43,935 bases of DNA from Streptomyces torulosus (lineage in GTDB: Bacteria; Actinomycetota; Actinomycetes; Streptomycetales; Streptomycetaceae), in assembly GCF_001419765.1 (NCBI RefSeq), contig NZ_LIRK01000179.1, forward strand, positions 1 to 43,935. Reading direction: 5' to 3'. Below, piece after piece: positions 35,378 to 43,935 of the stretch; positions within the stretch are counted from its first letter, which is position 1; every line of letters begins with the position of its first letter. The notes beneath the pieces are model-generated. The model was given only the letters and a program-made list of their open reading frames with translations. It was not told the origin of the DNA and did not search any database. The translations under genes were made by a program, and so were the position numbers.

Positions 35378-38300
35378 ATGCCCGAACAGATCGAGAACGC
35401 GGAGTCCGCGCAGGGCTCCGACCGCAACACGCCCAGCGACACCCTGCCGCCGCGCCGTCGCCGCCGTGCCGCGTCCCGCCCGGCGGGACCGCCGTCCGCG
35501 GCGAACGAGGCGTCCGCCGAGACCGTCGAGCCGACCGTGTCGGTGGCGGAGGCCGCGGACCTCGCGAGCGCCGAGCCCGGTGAGGCCGCCGAGAGCGATG
35601 TGGCTGCCGTGACCGATGAGGCGGAGGAGGTCGAGGAGACCGAGGTGGCTTCCGAGGCCGAGGCCGAGGCCGCGCCCGCCGGGCGCACGCGCCGTCGTGC
35701 CACGCGCCGCGCCTCCGCGCCCGCCGGCGCCCCCAAGGGTGCCGAGGCCGCCGAGATCGCCGAGACCGTCGTGCCGGCCGCCGCCGAGGACAGTGCCGCC
35801 GTCGTCACCGAGGCGCCCGCTGCCGCCGAGGTGTCCGCCCCCTCCGAGGAGGCCGCGCCCGCCGCACGTCCGCGTCGCCGCGCCACCCGCCGCGCGTCGG
35901 CCCCCGTCGGCGCCACCCAGGCCGCCGAGAGCACCGGGGTGGCCGTGCCCGAGACCGCCGCCGACGACTCCGCCGGGGCAGCCGACAGCAAGACCGCCGA
36001 GCCCGCCGCCGAGGCCGCAGAGGTCGCCGAGGCAGCGCCCGCCGGGCGCACGCGCCGTCGTGCCACGCGTCGCGCCTCCGCGCCCGCCGGTGAGCCGAAG
36101 GCGGCCGAGGTAGTGGCGGCTCCCGCCGAGACCCCGCAGGCCCCGGAGACCGTGGCTCCCGTGGAGGCCGCGCCTGCCGCCGTCGCGGACGAGGCCGCCG
36201 CCGAGCCCGCTCAGGACGCCGCGCCCGTCGAGGCGGCGGCCGAGGAGGCCGCGCCGCGCCGGACGCGCCGTCGTGCCACGCGCCGGGTGATCGCCCCCAC
36301 GGGCGCCCCCGAGAGCGAGACCTCCACCGGCACCCCGGCGGCCGAGGCCACCGCCGCCGAGACCCCGACCGCCACCACCGCTCAGGCCGCCGCCGAGCCC
36401 GCGTCGGCCCAGGCGCCCTCCACCCCGGCCGCGAAGGCGTCCGCCGAGGGTGAGGACGGCGGGACGCGTCGCGCCCGGCGCCGGGTCGCCCGGAAGGCGG
36501 CCGTCGGGTTCTCCGAGCCGACGGCGTCCGCCGCCGAGGACGCGCCCGCGCGGCCCGCCCGGCCCGCCGTGGCCGTGTTCCGGGCCCCGGTGTTCACCGA
36601 GCCGATGTTCCAGACGCCGGAGCGGGCCGCCGCACAGGCCGCCGCCGAGGCCGAGGCGGAGGTCGCCGAGAGCGACGAGACCACCGAGCCGGGTGGGTAC
36701 GCCCAGGAGGAGACCACCGGCGGGTCGCGTCGTCGGCGCCGCCGCCGCGGCGAGCCCGCCGAGGCGGAGCCCGTGACGGCCGACGAGACCCCCGAGCCCA
36801 TCGAGGCCGACGAGGCCGTCGAGGCCGAGGAGTCGGACGAGTCCGAGGAGCCCGAGGGGGCGTCCGAGGACGGTGCCGACGACGAGTTCGGCGAGGAGGA
36901 GGCCACCGGGTCCCGGCGTCGCCGTCGCCGTGGCGGCCGTCGCCGTCGCCGGGGCGAGTCCGCCGAGGGCGAGGGCGACGAGCTCGCCGCCGAGCAGGCC
37001 GCGCAGGACGCCGAGGACACCGCCGAGCAGGTCGACGAGGACGCCGATGACGAGGGCGACTCCGACGAGCGCGACGAGGCCTCCGGCTCCAGCAGCAGCC
37101 GGCGTCGCCGTCGCCGCCGCCGTCGCGCCGGGGACTCCTCCGGCGAGCCCGACGCCGCGACGGACGACCCCGAGCGCACCGTCGTCAAGGTCCGCGAGCC
37201 GCGTGAGCGGCGCGCCAAGGAGACCGAGCCGTCGGACGAGGTGCAGTCCATCAAGGGCTCGACGCGTCTGGAGGCGAAGAAGCAGCGCCGCCGGGAAGGC
37301 CGTGAGCAGGGGCGCCGTCGCGTCCCGATCATCACCGAGGCCGAGTTCCTCGCCCGCCGCGAGGCCGTCGAGCGCGTCATGGTCGTCCGCCAGAGCGGCG
37401 AGCGCACCCAGATCGGCGTCCTCGAGGACAACGTGCTCGTTGAGCACTACGTCAACAAGGAGCAGGCCACCTCGTACGTCGGCAACGTCTACCTCGGCAA
37501 GGTGCAGAACGTGCTGCCGTCGATGGAGGCCGCCTTCATCGACATCGGCAAGGGCCGCAACGCCGTCCTGTACGCCGGTGAGGTCAACTTCGAGGCACTC
37601 GGCATGGCCAACGGGCCGCGCCGTATCGAGAGCGCGCTCAAGTCCGGCCAGTCGGTCCTCGTCCAGGTCACCAAGGACCCGATCGGACACAAGGGCGCTC
37701 GCCTGACCAGCCAGGTCTCGCTGCCCGGCCGCTACCTGGTCTACGTCCCCGAGGGGTCGATGACCGGCATCAGCCGCAAGCTGCCCGACACCGAGCGGGC
37801 CCGGCTGAAGACCATCCTCAAGAAGATCGTCCCCGAGGACGCGGGCGTCATCGTGCGCACCGCCGCCGAGGGCGCGAGCGAGGACGAGCTGCGCCGTGAC
37901 GTCGAGCGGCTGCAGGCGCAGTGGGAGGACATCCAGAAGAAGGCGAAGAGCGGCAACGCCCCGACTCTGCTGTACGGCGAGCCGGACATGACCGTCCGCG
38001 TCGTGCGCGACATCTTCAACGAGGACTTCTCCAAGGTCATCGTCAGCGGCGAGGACGCCTGGGAGACCATCCACGGATACGTCTCCCACGTCGCGCCCGA
38101 CCTCGCGGACCGGCTGCAGAAGTGGACCTCCGAGGTCGACGTCTTCGCGACGTACCGCATCGACGAGCAGCTGATGAAGGCGCTGGACCGCAAGGTGTGG
38201 CTGCCCAGCGGTGGTTCGCTGGTGATCGACAAGACCGAGGCCATGGTCGTGATCGACGTCAACACCGGCAAGTTCACCGGCCAGGGCGGCAACCTGGAGG

Positions 38301-39601
38301 AGACGGTCACCAGGAACAACCTGGAGGCGGCCGAGGAGATCGTGCGTCAGCTGCGGCTGCGCGACCTCGGCGGCATCGTCGTCATCGACTTCATCGACAT
38401 GGTGCTGGAGTCCAACCGGGACCTGGTGCTGCGGCGCCTGCTGGAGTGCCTTGGCCGCGACCGTACGAAGCACCAGGTCGCCGAGGTCACCTCGCTGGGC
38501 CTGGTCCAGATGACCCGCAAGCGGGTCGGGCAGGGTCTGCTGGAGTCCTTCTCCGAGACCTGCGTCCACTGCAACGGGCGCGGCGTGATCGTGCACATGG
38601 ACCAGCCGACGGCCGCCGGTGGCGGTGGCAAGCGCCGCAAGCGCGGGCGTGGCGGCGCGGAGCACGACCACGAGCAGGTGGCCGCGCCCGAGGCCGTCGA
38701 GCCGGAGGCCGCGGAGACGGTGGAGCCGGCCGAGGTCGCGGAGGTGGCCGCCGAGGTCGCCGAGCCCGTGGCGCTGCCCTCGCCCGAGTTCGAGCCGGAC
38801 GAGGAGCTGTACAGCAGCGTCGCCGAGGCGGAGGCCGCGGTCACGCGCGGTCGTTCGCGGCGCCGGGTGACCCGTCGGGCCTCCGCGCCCTCGGGAGCGC
38901 CGAAGCGCCGGGAGACCGTGGCGGCCGCCCCGTCGGAGGACACCGAGGAGCGGGCTCCCAAGTCGCGTGAGGCCGCCGAGGCCGAGCCGGTCGCGGTGGA
39001 GGACCCGGTCGTCGAGACGCCGGCCGCGGTGAGCGCCGAGGAGGCCGCGCCCAAGGGCCGTACGCGTCGGCGGGCGACCCGGAAGGTGTCCGCGCCCGCG
39101 GGTGCCCCCGCCGGGACGGCCGCGGACGACGCCGTGGTGACGGTGGCCGAGTCCGTCGCGGAGCCGGTCGTCGAGGCTGTGGCCGAGCCGGTCGTGGAAG
39201 CGGCGGCGGAGCAGCCCGAGGCGGTCGCCGCCGAGAGCGCGGCTCCGGCCCGCCCGAGGCGGCGTGCCGTGCGCAAGGCGACGGCGCCCACCGCGTCGGA
39301 GGAGACCGCGGTCGTGGTCGTGCCGTCCGCCGCGGCGGAGGAGACGGCGCAGGCCCCGGCCGAGGACGCCGCCCCGGTCGCGGAGGAGTCCGAGGCGCCC
39401 GCCAAGAAGGCGGCGGCGCGGAAGACGGCCAAGAAGGCGACGGCGAAGAAGGCCGCCACGAAGAAGACGGCGGCCAAGAAGACGGTCGCCAAGAAGGCCA
39501 CGGCCAAGAAGGCGGCGACGAAGAAGTCGGCCTCGAAGAAGACCACGGTCGCCGCCGAGCAGGCGTCGAACACGGTCACCGCTTCGACCGACGAGAGCTG
39601 A
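35378..39601 (+). CDS. rne: Ribonuclease E/G with long disordered arms
   Basis: Endoribonuclease for mRNA decay and rRNA/tRNA processing, 1407 residues. The catalytic core sits in the middle (about residues 650-1080), as is usual in Streptomyces. It starts with the S1 domain ('GNVYLGKVQNVLPSMEAAFIDIG'), then the 5' sensor/RNase H region. The DNase I-like site has Asp960 in 'VVIDVNTGKFTG' and Asp1004 in 'VIDFIDM'. The Zn-link C-V-H-C starts at Cys1062. Both arms are acidic/Ala-rich with interspersed basic blocks of the form R-T-R-R-R-A-T-R-R-A-S-A-P-A-G, four to five in the N-terminal arm and three in the C-terminal arm. A final Lys/Ala-rich tail ('KKATAKKAATKKTAAKK') closes the chain. ATG with GGGAGAAA upstream. 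Confidence 0.95.
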   Translation: MPEQIENAESAQGSDRNTPSDTLPPRRRRRAASRPAGPPSAANEASAETVEPTVSVAEAADLASAEPGEAAESDVAAVTDEAEEVEETEVASEAEAEAAPAGRTRRRATRRASAPAGAPKGAEAAEIAETVVPAAAEDSAAVVTEAPAAAEVSAPSEEAAPAARPRRRATRRASAPVGATQAAESTGVAVPETAADDSAGAADSKTAEPAAEAAEVAEAAPAGRTRRRATRRASAPAGEPKAAEVVAAPAETPQAPETVAPVEAAPAAVADEAAAEPAQDAAPVEAAAEEAAPRRTRRRATRRVIAPTGAPESETSTGTPAAEATAAETPTATTAQAAAEPASAQAPSTPAAKASAEGEDGGTRRARRRVARKAAVGFSEPTASAAEDAPARPARPAVAVFRAPVFTEPMFQTPERAAAQAAAEAEAEVAESDETTEPGGYAQEETTGGSRRRRRRRGEPAEAEPVTADETPEPIEADEAVEAEESDESEEPEGASEDGADDEFGEEEATGSRRRRRRGGRRRRRGESAEGEGDELAAEQAAQDAEDTAEQVDEDADDEGDSDERDEASGSSSSRRRRRRRRRAGDSSGEPDAATDDPERTVVKVREPRERRAKETEPSDEVQSIKGSTRLEAKKQRRREGREQGRRRVPIITEAEFLARREAVERVMVVRQSGERTQIGVLEDNVLVEHYVNKEQATSYVGNVYLGKVQNVLPSMEAAFIDIGKGRNAVLYAGEVNFEALGMANGPRRIESALKSGQSVLVQVTKDPIGHKGARLTSQVSLPGRYLVYVPEGSMTGISRKLPDTERARLKTILKKIVPEDAGVIVRTAAEGASEDELRRDVERLQAQWEDIQKKAKSGNAPTLLYGEPDMTVRVVRDIFNEDFSKVIVSGEDAWETIHGYVSHVAPDLADRLQKWTSEVDVFATYRIDEQLMKALDRKVWLPSGGSLVIDKTEAMVVIDVNTGKFTGQGGNLEETVTRNNLEAAEEIVRQLRLRDLGGIVVIDFIDMVLESNRDLVLRRLLECLGRDRTKHQVAEVTSLGLVQMTRKRVGQGLLESFSETCVHCNGRGVIVHMDQPTAAGGGGKRRKRGRGGAEHDHEQVAAPEAVEPEAAETVEPAEVAEVAAEVAEPVALPSPEFEPDEELYSSVAEAEAAVTRGRSRRRVTRRASAPSGAPKRRETVAAAPSEDTEERAPKSREAAEAEPVAVEDPVVETPAAVSAEEAAPKGRTRRRATRKVSAPAGAPAGTAADDAVVTVAESVAEPVVEAVAEPVVEAAAEQPEAVAAESAAPARPRRRAVRKATAPTASEETAVVVVPSAAAEETAQAPAEDAAPVAEESEAPAKKAAARKTAKKATAKKAATKKTAAKKTVAKKATAKKAATKKSASKKTTVAAEQASNTVTASTDES

Positions 39602-39608
39602 GCCCCGT

Positions 39609-39630
39609 GGGGCGGGCCACGGCCCGCCCC
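39609..39630 (+). terminator. First hairpin after RNase E/G
   Basis: GGGGCGGGCC (39609-39618) and GGCCCGCCCC (39621-39630) pair perfectly around a two-base centre, eight bases after the stop. Confidence 0.6.
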
Positions 39631-39636
39631 GCACCG

Positions 39637-39675
39637 AGGCCCCCGTCCGGCGGATCAACTGCCGGGCGGGGGCCT
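39637..39675 (+). terminator. Main terminator of RNase E/G
   Basis: Bases 39637-39651 (AGGCCCCCGTCCGGC) pair with 39661-39675 over 15 positions with one G-U pair and a nine-base loop; the sequence continues TCGCGTTG. Confidence 0.75.
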
Positions 39676-39904
39676 TCGCGTTGCCCGGACAGGGGCGAGA
39701 AAGCTCACACAACACGGCGATGTTTGGGGCGGTTTGGGCGGCACTTTTGGCGCGTAAGCACCCCCTGCCTCTTGGATCACCCGCAGACGCCTGCAAAACT
39801 CACGTAGTCGTACGAGCAAGAGCGTTGAAGCACTACCTCGACGCACGGTCCGCCTGCGGGGGCGAGCACCCGGGGCCGTGAGCGGGGAACGGGGAGGGGA
39901 TCGC

Positions 39905-41251
39905 ATGGCGCGTATGCGCCTGACGAGCACGAGGCGGCACCGCCCTGGGGGGCCGGCCGGGGCCGCGCGCAAGGCGCTGGCGCTGGCCACCGTCCTGTCG
40001 GCGGCCGGGGTGCAGACGGCGGTCTCCGCCGGAACCGCGCAGGCCGCCCCCACCTGGACCGAAGGGCCCGTCTTCAACGACCCGTTGGGTGAGGAGAGCG
40101 AGCAACTCGCGATACGCACGCGCCTGATCGACCTGACGGCGGCCGCGCTGCCCGGCTCCACCATCAAGGTCGCCGTCTACCACGTGTGGGAGGCGCCCGT
40201 CGTCGACGCGCTCGTCGCCGCGAAGAACCGGGGTGTCAACGTCCAGGTCCTGCTGGACGAGTCGAGTGTCAGCGACCGCCCCACCAACACCGCGTACGGC
40301 AGCCTCGTCGCCGCACTCGGCACCGACCGCACGAAGGGCTCGTACATCGCGACCTGCCCCGTCGACAAGTCCTGCCTCGGCGACCCGAAGTACGGGCAGT
40401 CGATCATGCACAACAAGTTCTGGCTGTTCTCGGCGGTCGAGGGCGCCACCAACGTCGTCGTGCAGACGACCTCGAACTCGACGCCCTCCGCGCACACCAA
40501 GTTCTTCAACGACGCGCTGCTGCTGCCGAACAACCCGACGATGTACGACGCGTACGCGGACTACTTCGACACGATGGTGGGCCGTGACTGGGCGGGCTGG
40601 GAGTACCGGACCGTCAGCAACGGCCTGTACAAGGCGTACTTCTTCCCCCGGGCGGGGAGCACCCGGGCCACCGACAGCGTGTACTCGGTGCTCAACAACG
40701 TGCAGTGCTCCTACAAGGACACCGCCGGGGTCACCCGGAAGACCTGGGTACGGGTGGCGATCTTCAAGATCACGCGGATGGCGATCGCGGAGAAGCTGGT
40801 CGCGCTGAAGAAGGCCGGCTGCAACGTGAGCATCGTGTACGCCGAGTCGGACAGCGCCAAGAGCTCGGGCGGCACGCCGGGCACCTGGGAGAAGATGCAC
40901 ACCTCCGGCGGGCCGACCGTGCGCTGCTACAACGACGACCGGGACCCGCTGAACCCGGGGCAGAAGCTGACCACGCCCTACATCATCCACTCCAAGTACA
41001 TCCTGGTGGACGGCGCTTACGACGGGGTGCGCAACAAGATCAGTTTCACCGGGTCCGGGAACTACACCGGTCCCGCGCTGCGCGAGAACGACGAGTCGAT
41101 CGTCAAGGTCGACGACGATGCCGTGCACGACATGTACAAGGCCCACTTCGACCAGGTGATCAAGGTCGCCTACCCGGGCACGTCCGACACCACGGACCTC
41201 TGCAAGGGCGTGAAGCCGCTGCCGGCGGACGGCGAGAAGCCGACCCGGTGA
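39905..41251 (+). CDS. Secreted phospholipase-D-like (HKD) protein
   Basis: 448-residue exported protein of the phospholipase D superfamily. A signal peptide with twin-basic n-region and hydrophobic core ('ALALATVLSAAGVQTAV') ends at A-Q-A. Two HxK motifs follow: His169-Asn-Lys171 ('IMHNKFWLFS') and His362-Ser-Lys364 ('IIHSKYILVDG'). The second half-site has the downstream Asp369 of a full HKD motif; at the matching place in the first half-site there is Ser176. The substrate may be a phospholipid or nucleic acid; not decidable. The ATG at 39905 is chosen because of GGGGAGGGGA at 39891-39900; a GTG at 39878 would add nine residues. It is an odd secreted-enzyme gene between RNase E/G and rplU. 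Confidence 0.85.
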   Translation: MARMRLTSTRRHRPGGPAGAARKALALATVLSAAGVQTAVSAGTAQAAPTWTEGPVFNDPLGEESEQLAIRTRLIDLTAAALPGSTIKVAVYHVWEAPVVDALVAAKNRGVNVQVLLDESSVSDRPTNTAYGSLVAALGTDRTKGSYIATCPVDKSCLGDPKYGQSIMHNKFWLFSAVEGATNVVVQTTSNSTPSAHTKFFNDALLLPNNPTMYDAYADYFDTMVGRDWAGWEYRTVSNGLYKAYFFPRAGSTRATDSVYSVLNNVQCSYKDTAGVTRKTWVRVAIFKITRMAIAEKLVALKKAGCNVSIVYAESDSAKSSGGTPGTWEKMHTSGGPTVRCYNDDRDPLNPGQKLTTPYIIHSKYILVDGAYDGVRNKISFTGSGNYTGPALRENDESIVKVDDDAVHDMYKAHFDQVIKVAYPGTSDTTDLCKGVKPLPADGEKPTR

Positions 41252-41279
41252 GGCCCACGGGCGTCGGGCGCGGCTCGGT

Positions 41280-41309
41280 TTGACCCGTTCGAGCGTCGCC
41301 CCGTAACCT
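41280..41309 (+). promoter_or_regulatory. rplU-rpmA promoter
   Basis: TTGACC (41280-41285), 18-base spacer, TAACCT (41304-41309) is the best vegetative promoter match in the window. Transcription would start near 41316, leaving a leader of about 138 bases before L21. Confidence 0.7.
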
Positions 41310-41315
41310 TGACCG

Positions 41316-41453
41316 TCGGCGTGTCCGTAAGCAGACACGTCACATCCCCGTAAACCTCATCCTTCCGGGCGCCGGGCGCTCGGGAGAGGCCGCACGCATG
41401 TCGGGTGGCTGGACTGCGGGGGTGCCGTTCCCGAGCGAGAGAGTGAGATCCGC
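41316..41453 (+). promoter_or_regulatory. Structured leader of the L21-L27 operon
   Basis: The leader contains a small hairpin, CGTGTC/GACACG (41320-41325 with 41334-41339). A longer-range nine-pair stem follows: CGCTCGGGA (41377-41385) with TCCCGAGCG (41429-41437), ending about 16 bases before the GTG and next to the purine-rich GAGAGAGTGAG. This layout is what a ribosomal-protein autoregulatory leader would look like; it is an inference from pairing alone. Confidence 0.45.
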
Positions 41454-41774
41454 GTGTACGCCATCGTGCGCAGCGGTGGTCGCCAGCACAAGGTTGCTGT
41501 CGGCGACATCGTTGAGGTTGACAAGATTTCCACCGCCAAGGTTGGCGACACGGTCGAGCTCTCGACCCTGCTCGTTGTCGACGGCGACGCTGTGACCAGC
41601 GACCCGTGGGTGCTGGCCGGCATCAAGGTCCAGGCCGAGGTCGTGGACCACCACAAGGGCCAGAAGATCGACATTCTGCGCTACAAGAACAAGACCGGCT
41701 ACCGCCGTCGTCAGGGCCACCGCCAGCAGTACACGGCGATCAAGGTCACTGAGATCCCCACGGCTGCGAAGTAA
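41454..41774 (+). CDS. rplU: 50S ribosomal protein L21
   Basis: 106-residue large-subunit protein L21, starting GTG: '[18 protein letters not shown]', with the family C-terminus '[26 protein letters not shown]'-type basic segment (seen as '[19 protein letters not shown]'). It binds 23S rRNA. It is first in the rplU-rpmA operon, which is conserved in bacteria, usually followed by obg as here. The leader upstream may carry autoregulation. Confidence 0.98.
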   Translation: MYAIVRSGGRQHKVAVGDIVEVDKISTAKVGDTVELSTLLVVDGDAVTSDPWVLAGIKVQAEVVDHHKGQKIDILRYKNKTGYRRRQGHRQQYTAIKVTEIPTAAK

Positions 41775-41788
41775 GGGACTGAGGAGAC

Positions 41789-42043
41789 ATGGCACACAAG
41801 AAGGGCGCATCGTCCACCCGGAACGGTCGCGACTCGAATGCCCAGCGGCTCGGCGTGAAGCGCTTCGGCGGTCAGGTCGTGAGCGCGGGTGAGATCCTGG
41901 TCCGCCAGCGTGGCACCCACTTCCACCCCGGCGCGGGCGTCGGCCGTGGTGGCGACGACACGCTGTTCGCGCTGAACGCCGGTGCGGTGCAGTTCGGCAC
42001 CAGCCGTGGCCGCAAGGTCGTGAACATCGTTCCGGTCGCCTGA
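41789..42043 (+). CDS. rpmA: 50S ribosomal protein L27
   Basis: 84-residue L27, '[20 protein letters not shown]', whose flexible N-terminus reaches the peptidyl-transferase centre. The chain starts directly at M-A-H-K-K-G, so there is no N-terminal extension of the type cleaved in Firmicutes. GAGGAG at 41781-41786 precedes the ATG. It lies 14 bases after rplU, so the two are co-transcribed. Confidence 0.98.
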   Translation: MAHKKGASSTRNGRDSNAQRLGVKRFGGQVVSAGEILVRQRGTHFHPGAGVGRGGDDTLFALNAGAVQFGTSRGRKVVNIVPVA

Positions 42044-42080
42044 GTCTTCCGACCAGGGCTTCCGTAGAGCGATTTCGTCG

Positions 42081-42119
42081 AGGCGGACCTCACTTCCCGT
42101 ACGGGAAGCGGGTCCGCCT
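42081..42119 (+). terminator. Terminator of rplU-rpmA
   Basis: AGGCGGACC (42081-42089) and GGTCCGCCT (42111-42119) form the outer stem. The inner palindrome CTTCCCGTACGGGAAG (42093-42108) extends it. TTTG follows. A possible obg -35 element, TTGACG (42120-42125), begins right after it, so obg probably has its own promoter. Confidence 0.75.
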
Positions 42120-42183
42120 TTGACGTGTTACAGCTAAGACAATTCCGTACACCACGCATTGCGCGTAACTGGAGGCACCCACC

Positions 42184-43620
42184 ATGACCACCTTCGTGGA
42201 CCGCGTCGAGCTGCATGTCGCCGCGGGTAACGGAGGCCACGGCTGTGCCTCCGTCCACCGTGAGAAGTTCAAGCCGCTGGGTGGCCCCGACGGGGGCAAC
42301 GGCGGCCGCGGCGGCGATGTGATCCTGACCGTGGACCAGTCCGTCACCACGCTGCTCGAATACCACCACTCCCCGCACCGCAAGGCCACCAACGGCAAGC
42401 CGGGCGAGGGCGGCAACCGCTCCGGCAAGGACGGCCAGGACCTCGTCCTGTCCGTACCGGACGGCACGGTGGTGCTCGACAAGCAGGGGAACGTCCTCGC
42501 CGACCTCGTCGGCCACGGCACCTCCTTCGTCGCCGCGCAGGGCGGCCGGGGCGGCCTCGGTAACGCGGCCCTCGCCTCCGCCCGCCGCAAGGCGCCCGGT
42601 TTCGCGCTGCTCGGCGAGCCGGGGGACCTGCGGGACATCGTCCTGGAGCTGAAGACCGTCGCCGATGTGGCGCTGGTCGGCTACCCGAGCGCGGGCAAGT
42701 CCTCGCTGATCTCGGTGCTGAGCGCCGCCAAGCCGAAGATCGCGGACTATCCGTTCACGACCCTCGTCCCCAACCTGGGTGTGGTCACGGCCGGCTCGAC
42801 GGTCTACACGATCGCCGACGTGCCGGGTCTCATCCCCGGCGCCAGCCAGGGCAAGGGCCTCGGCCTGGAGTTCCTCCGGCACGTGGAGCGCTGCAGCGTC
42901 CTCGTCCACGTCCTGGACACGGCGACGCTGGAGTCCGACCGCGACCCCGTCTCCGACCTCGACATCATCGAGGAGGAGCTGAAGGAGTACGGCGGGCTCG
43001 ACAACCGGCCGCGCATCGTCGTCCTCAACAAGATCGACGTGCCCGACGGCAAGGACCTCGCCGAGATGGTGCGGCCGGACCTGGAGGCCCGCGGCTACCG
43101 GGTCTTCGAGGTGTCCGCGGTCGCCCACACCGGTCTGAAGGAGCTGTCCTTCGCCCTCGCGGACCTCGTCGGCAAGGCGCGGGCCGCCAAGCCGAAGGAG
43201 GAGGCGACCCGGATCGTCATCCGCCCGAAGGCGGTCGACGACGCGGGCTTCACCGTCACGCGCGAGGAGGACGGTCTCTTCCGGGTGCGCGGCGAGAAGC
43301 CGGAGCGCTGGGTGCGCCAGACCGACTTCAACAACGACGAGGCGGTGGGCTACCTCGCCGACCGTCTGAACCGGCTCGGCGTGGAGGAGGAGCTGATGAA
43401 GGCGGGCGCCCGCTCCGGTGACGGCGTCGCCATCGGCCCCGAGGACAACGCGGTCGTCTTCGACTGGGAGCCGTCCGTCACGGCCGGCGCGGAGATGCTC
43501 GGCCGCCGAGGCGAGGACCACCGCTTCGAAGAGCCCCGCCCCGCCGTCCAACGCCGCCGCGACCGCCAGGCCGAACGCGACGAACTCGACCAGGCGTACG
43601 ACGACTTCGAGCCCTTCTAA
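42184..43620 (+). CDS. obg: Ribosome-associated GTPase Obg/CgtA
   Basis: Essential GTPase for large-subunit assembly; in Streptomyces it influences the onset of aerial growth and sporulation. The 478 residues hold the Gly-rich OBG domain ('[21 protein letters not shown]', partly shown as '[16 protein letters not shown]'). The G domain has G1 'GYPSAGKSS' at about residue 166, G3 '[10 protein letters not shown]' and G4 'NKID'. The C-terminal OCT domain spans about residues 345-425 ('[22 protein letters not shown]', partly). An acidic/Arg-rich tail of about 40 residues ends the chain. The ATG is preceded by GGAGG at 42171-42175. proB usually follows, beyond this window. Confidence 0.97.
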   Translation: MTTFVDRVELHVAAGNGGHGCASVHREKFKPLGGPDGGNGGRGGDVILTVDQSVTTLLEYHHSPHRKATNGKPGEGGNRSGKDGQDLVLSVPDGTVVLDKQGNVLADLVGHGTSFVAAQGGRGGLGNAALASARRKAPGFALLGEPGDLRDIVLELKTVADVALVGYPSAGKSSLISVLSAAKPKIADYPFTTLVPNLGVVTAGSTVYTIADVPGLIPGASQGKGLGLEFLRHVERCSVLVHVLDTATLESDRDPVSDLDIIEEELKEYGGLDNRPRIVVLNKIDVPDGKDLAEMVRPDLEARGYRVFEVSAVAHTGLKELSFALADLVGKARAAKPKEEATRIVIRPKAVDDAGFTVTREEDGLFRVRGEKPERWVRQTDFNNDEAVGYLADRLNRLGVEEELMKAGARSGDGVAIGPEDNAVVFDWEPSVTAGAEMLGRRGEDHRFEEPRPAVQRRRDRQAERDELDQAYDDFEPF

Positions 43621-43935
43621 AGGGGACGGGGGCGGCCCCGGGGCGCGGGCCCTGTGCCCTCAGGGCGCCCGGCACCGCCGACCAGCCGCAGCCAGTCAGC
43701 ACTGGCAAAGCACCCTCGCGTGAGCAGGGTGAGCGAGGGCGCTGCGGCGGCGTGGGGGCGTGCGCGGCTGCGGCGGAGTGGCGGGCGGGGCTGCTGTGGC
43801 GGCATGCGGGCATGTGACGGGGGGAACTGTCCCCACGGCACCCCTACGCAGCCGGGGCCAGCCCCCAAGGGGCGCGGGGAACTGCGCGACAAACCGCAAC
43901 GCACCCGCAGGCGCCCCGCAACGCATCCCCCCGAA
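43621..43935. other. Gene-free end region with hairpins
   Basis: No convincing gene in the last 315 bases. The hairpin at 43641-43670 (GGGCG...CGCCC outside, CCCTG...CAGGG inside) is a likely obg terminator. A second inverted repeat, CCCTCGC (43713-43719) with GCGAGGG (43733-43739), follows. The repeat core described separately starts at 43868. Short minus-strand frames here look like composition artefacts. Confidence 0.45.
43868..43891 (+). repeat. Interspersed intergenic repeat (third copy)
   Basis: GGGGCGCGGGGAACTGCGC followed by GAC, identical in its core to the copy at 17596-17618. The flanking CAACGCACCCGCAGGCGCC is different from the other copies. Confidence 0.7.

Noticed and set aside
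39405..39560. Short DNA repeat array at the end of RNase E/G
   Set aside because: It is the coding sequence of the Lys/Ala-rich tail (repeated AAG and GCC codons), not an independent repeat element.
34355..39796. A 1813-residue open frame antisense to TIGR03936 and RNase E/G, and similar long Gly/Arg/Leu-rich antisense frames
   Set aside because: Such frames arise from the strong third-position GC bias of the real genes; the product is low-complexity, without domains, and the sense frames match known families.

Overview
The window is a high-GC actinobacterial chromosome segment, almost certainly Streptomyces. This rests on GC-saturated third codon positions, frequent GTG starts, and a run of genes in the order tRNA-Gly / tRNA-Pro / tig-clpP1-clpP2-clpX, valS-folC-DUF4233-ndk, mreB-mreC-mreD-mrdA-rodA, TIGR03960 radical SAM, TIGR03936, RNase E/G, rplU-rpmA-obg. 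It also carries three copies of a GGGGCGCGGGGAACTGCGC-type intergenic repeat. Species cannot be told from the sequence alone.

Layout. 1-6.1 kb is a mixed block: a Nei-type DNA glycosylase, an Eis-like N-acetyltransferase (-), a membrane-anchored SpoIIE/PP2C phosphatase, an HD-domain hydrolase, a membrane acyltransferase (-) and a 64-residue membrane protein. 6.1-11.5 kb holds two divergent tRNA genes and the protein quality-control set: trigger factor, two ClpP peptidases and the ClpX unfoldase. A sequence matching the ClgR operator consensus lies upstream of clpP1. 11.6-14.75 kb is accessory: a tiny secreted Cys-rich protein, a Pro/Gln-rich membrane-anchored protein (-) and a TnpB-family (IS605 OrfB-like) gene broken across three reading frames. 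14.8-20.0 kb carries valS, folC, a DUF4233 membrane protein and ndk. 20.4-27.0 kb is the cell-wall elongation/sporulation-wall cluster mreBCD, PBP2 and rodA.

27.1-35.1 kb holds a CYTH-CHAD protein and the TIGR03960 radical SAM protein. An accessory trio follows: a collagen-like secreted protein (-), a GT2-TPR glycosyltransferase and a polytopic protein built of W-x-Y/W-R-x-V-L-x-P-V-G repeats. TIGR03936, the usual partner of TIGR03960, comes after the trio. 35.4-43.6 kb carries a 1407-residue RNase E/G with long disordered arms, a secreted phospholipase-D-like protein, L21, L27 and the ribosome-associated GTPase Obg. The window ends in 315 bases of gene-free sequence with an interspersed repeat.

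How the parts fit. Most genes are growth-linked housekeeping functions: protein folding and turnover, tRNA charging, nucleotide and folate metabolism, wall assembly, RNA processing and ribosome assembly. Several transcription units (phosphatase, valS, folC, CYTH-CHAD) have a TANNNT -10 hexamer only 6-8 bases before the start codon, suggesting leaderless mRNAs. Strong hairpin terminators separate units after tig, clpX, valS, mreB, rodA, the radical SAM gene, rne and rpmA. The least explained items are the repeat membrane protein at 33.06-34.29 kb with its neighbours, and the split TnpB relative at 13.15-14.74 kb. No CRISPR array, prophage or biosynthetic cluster was seen.
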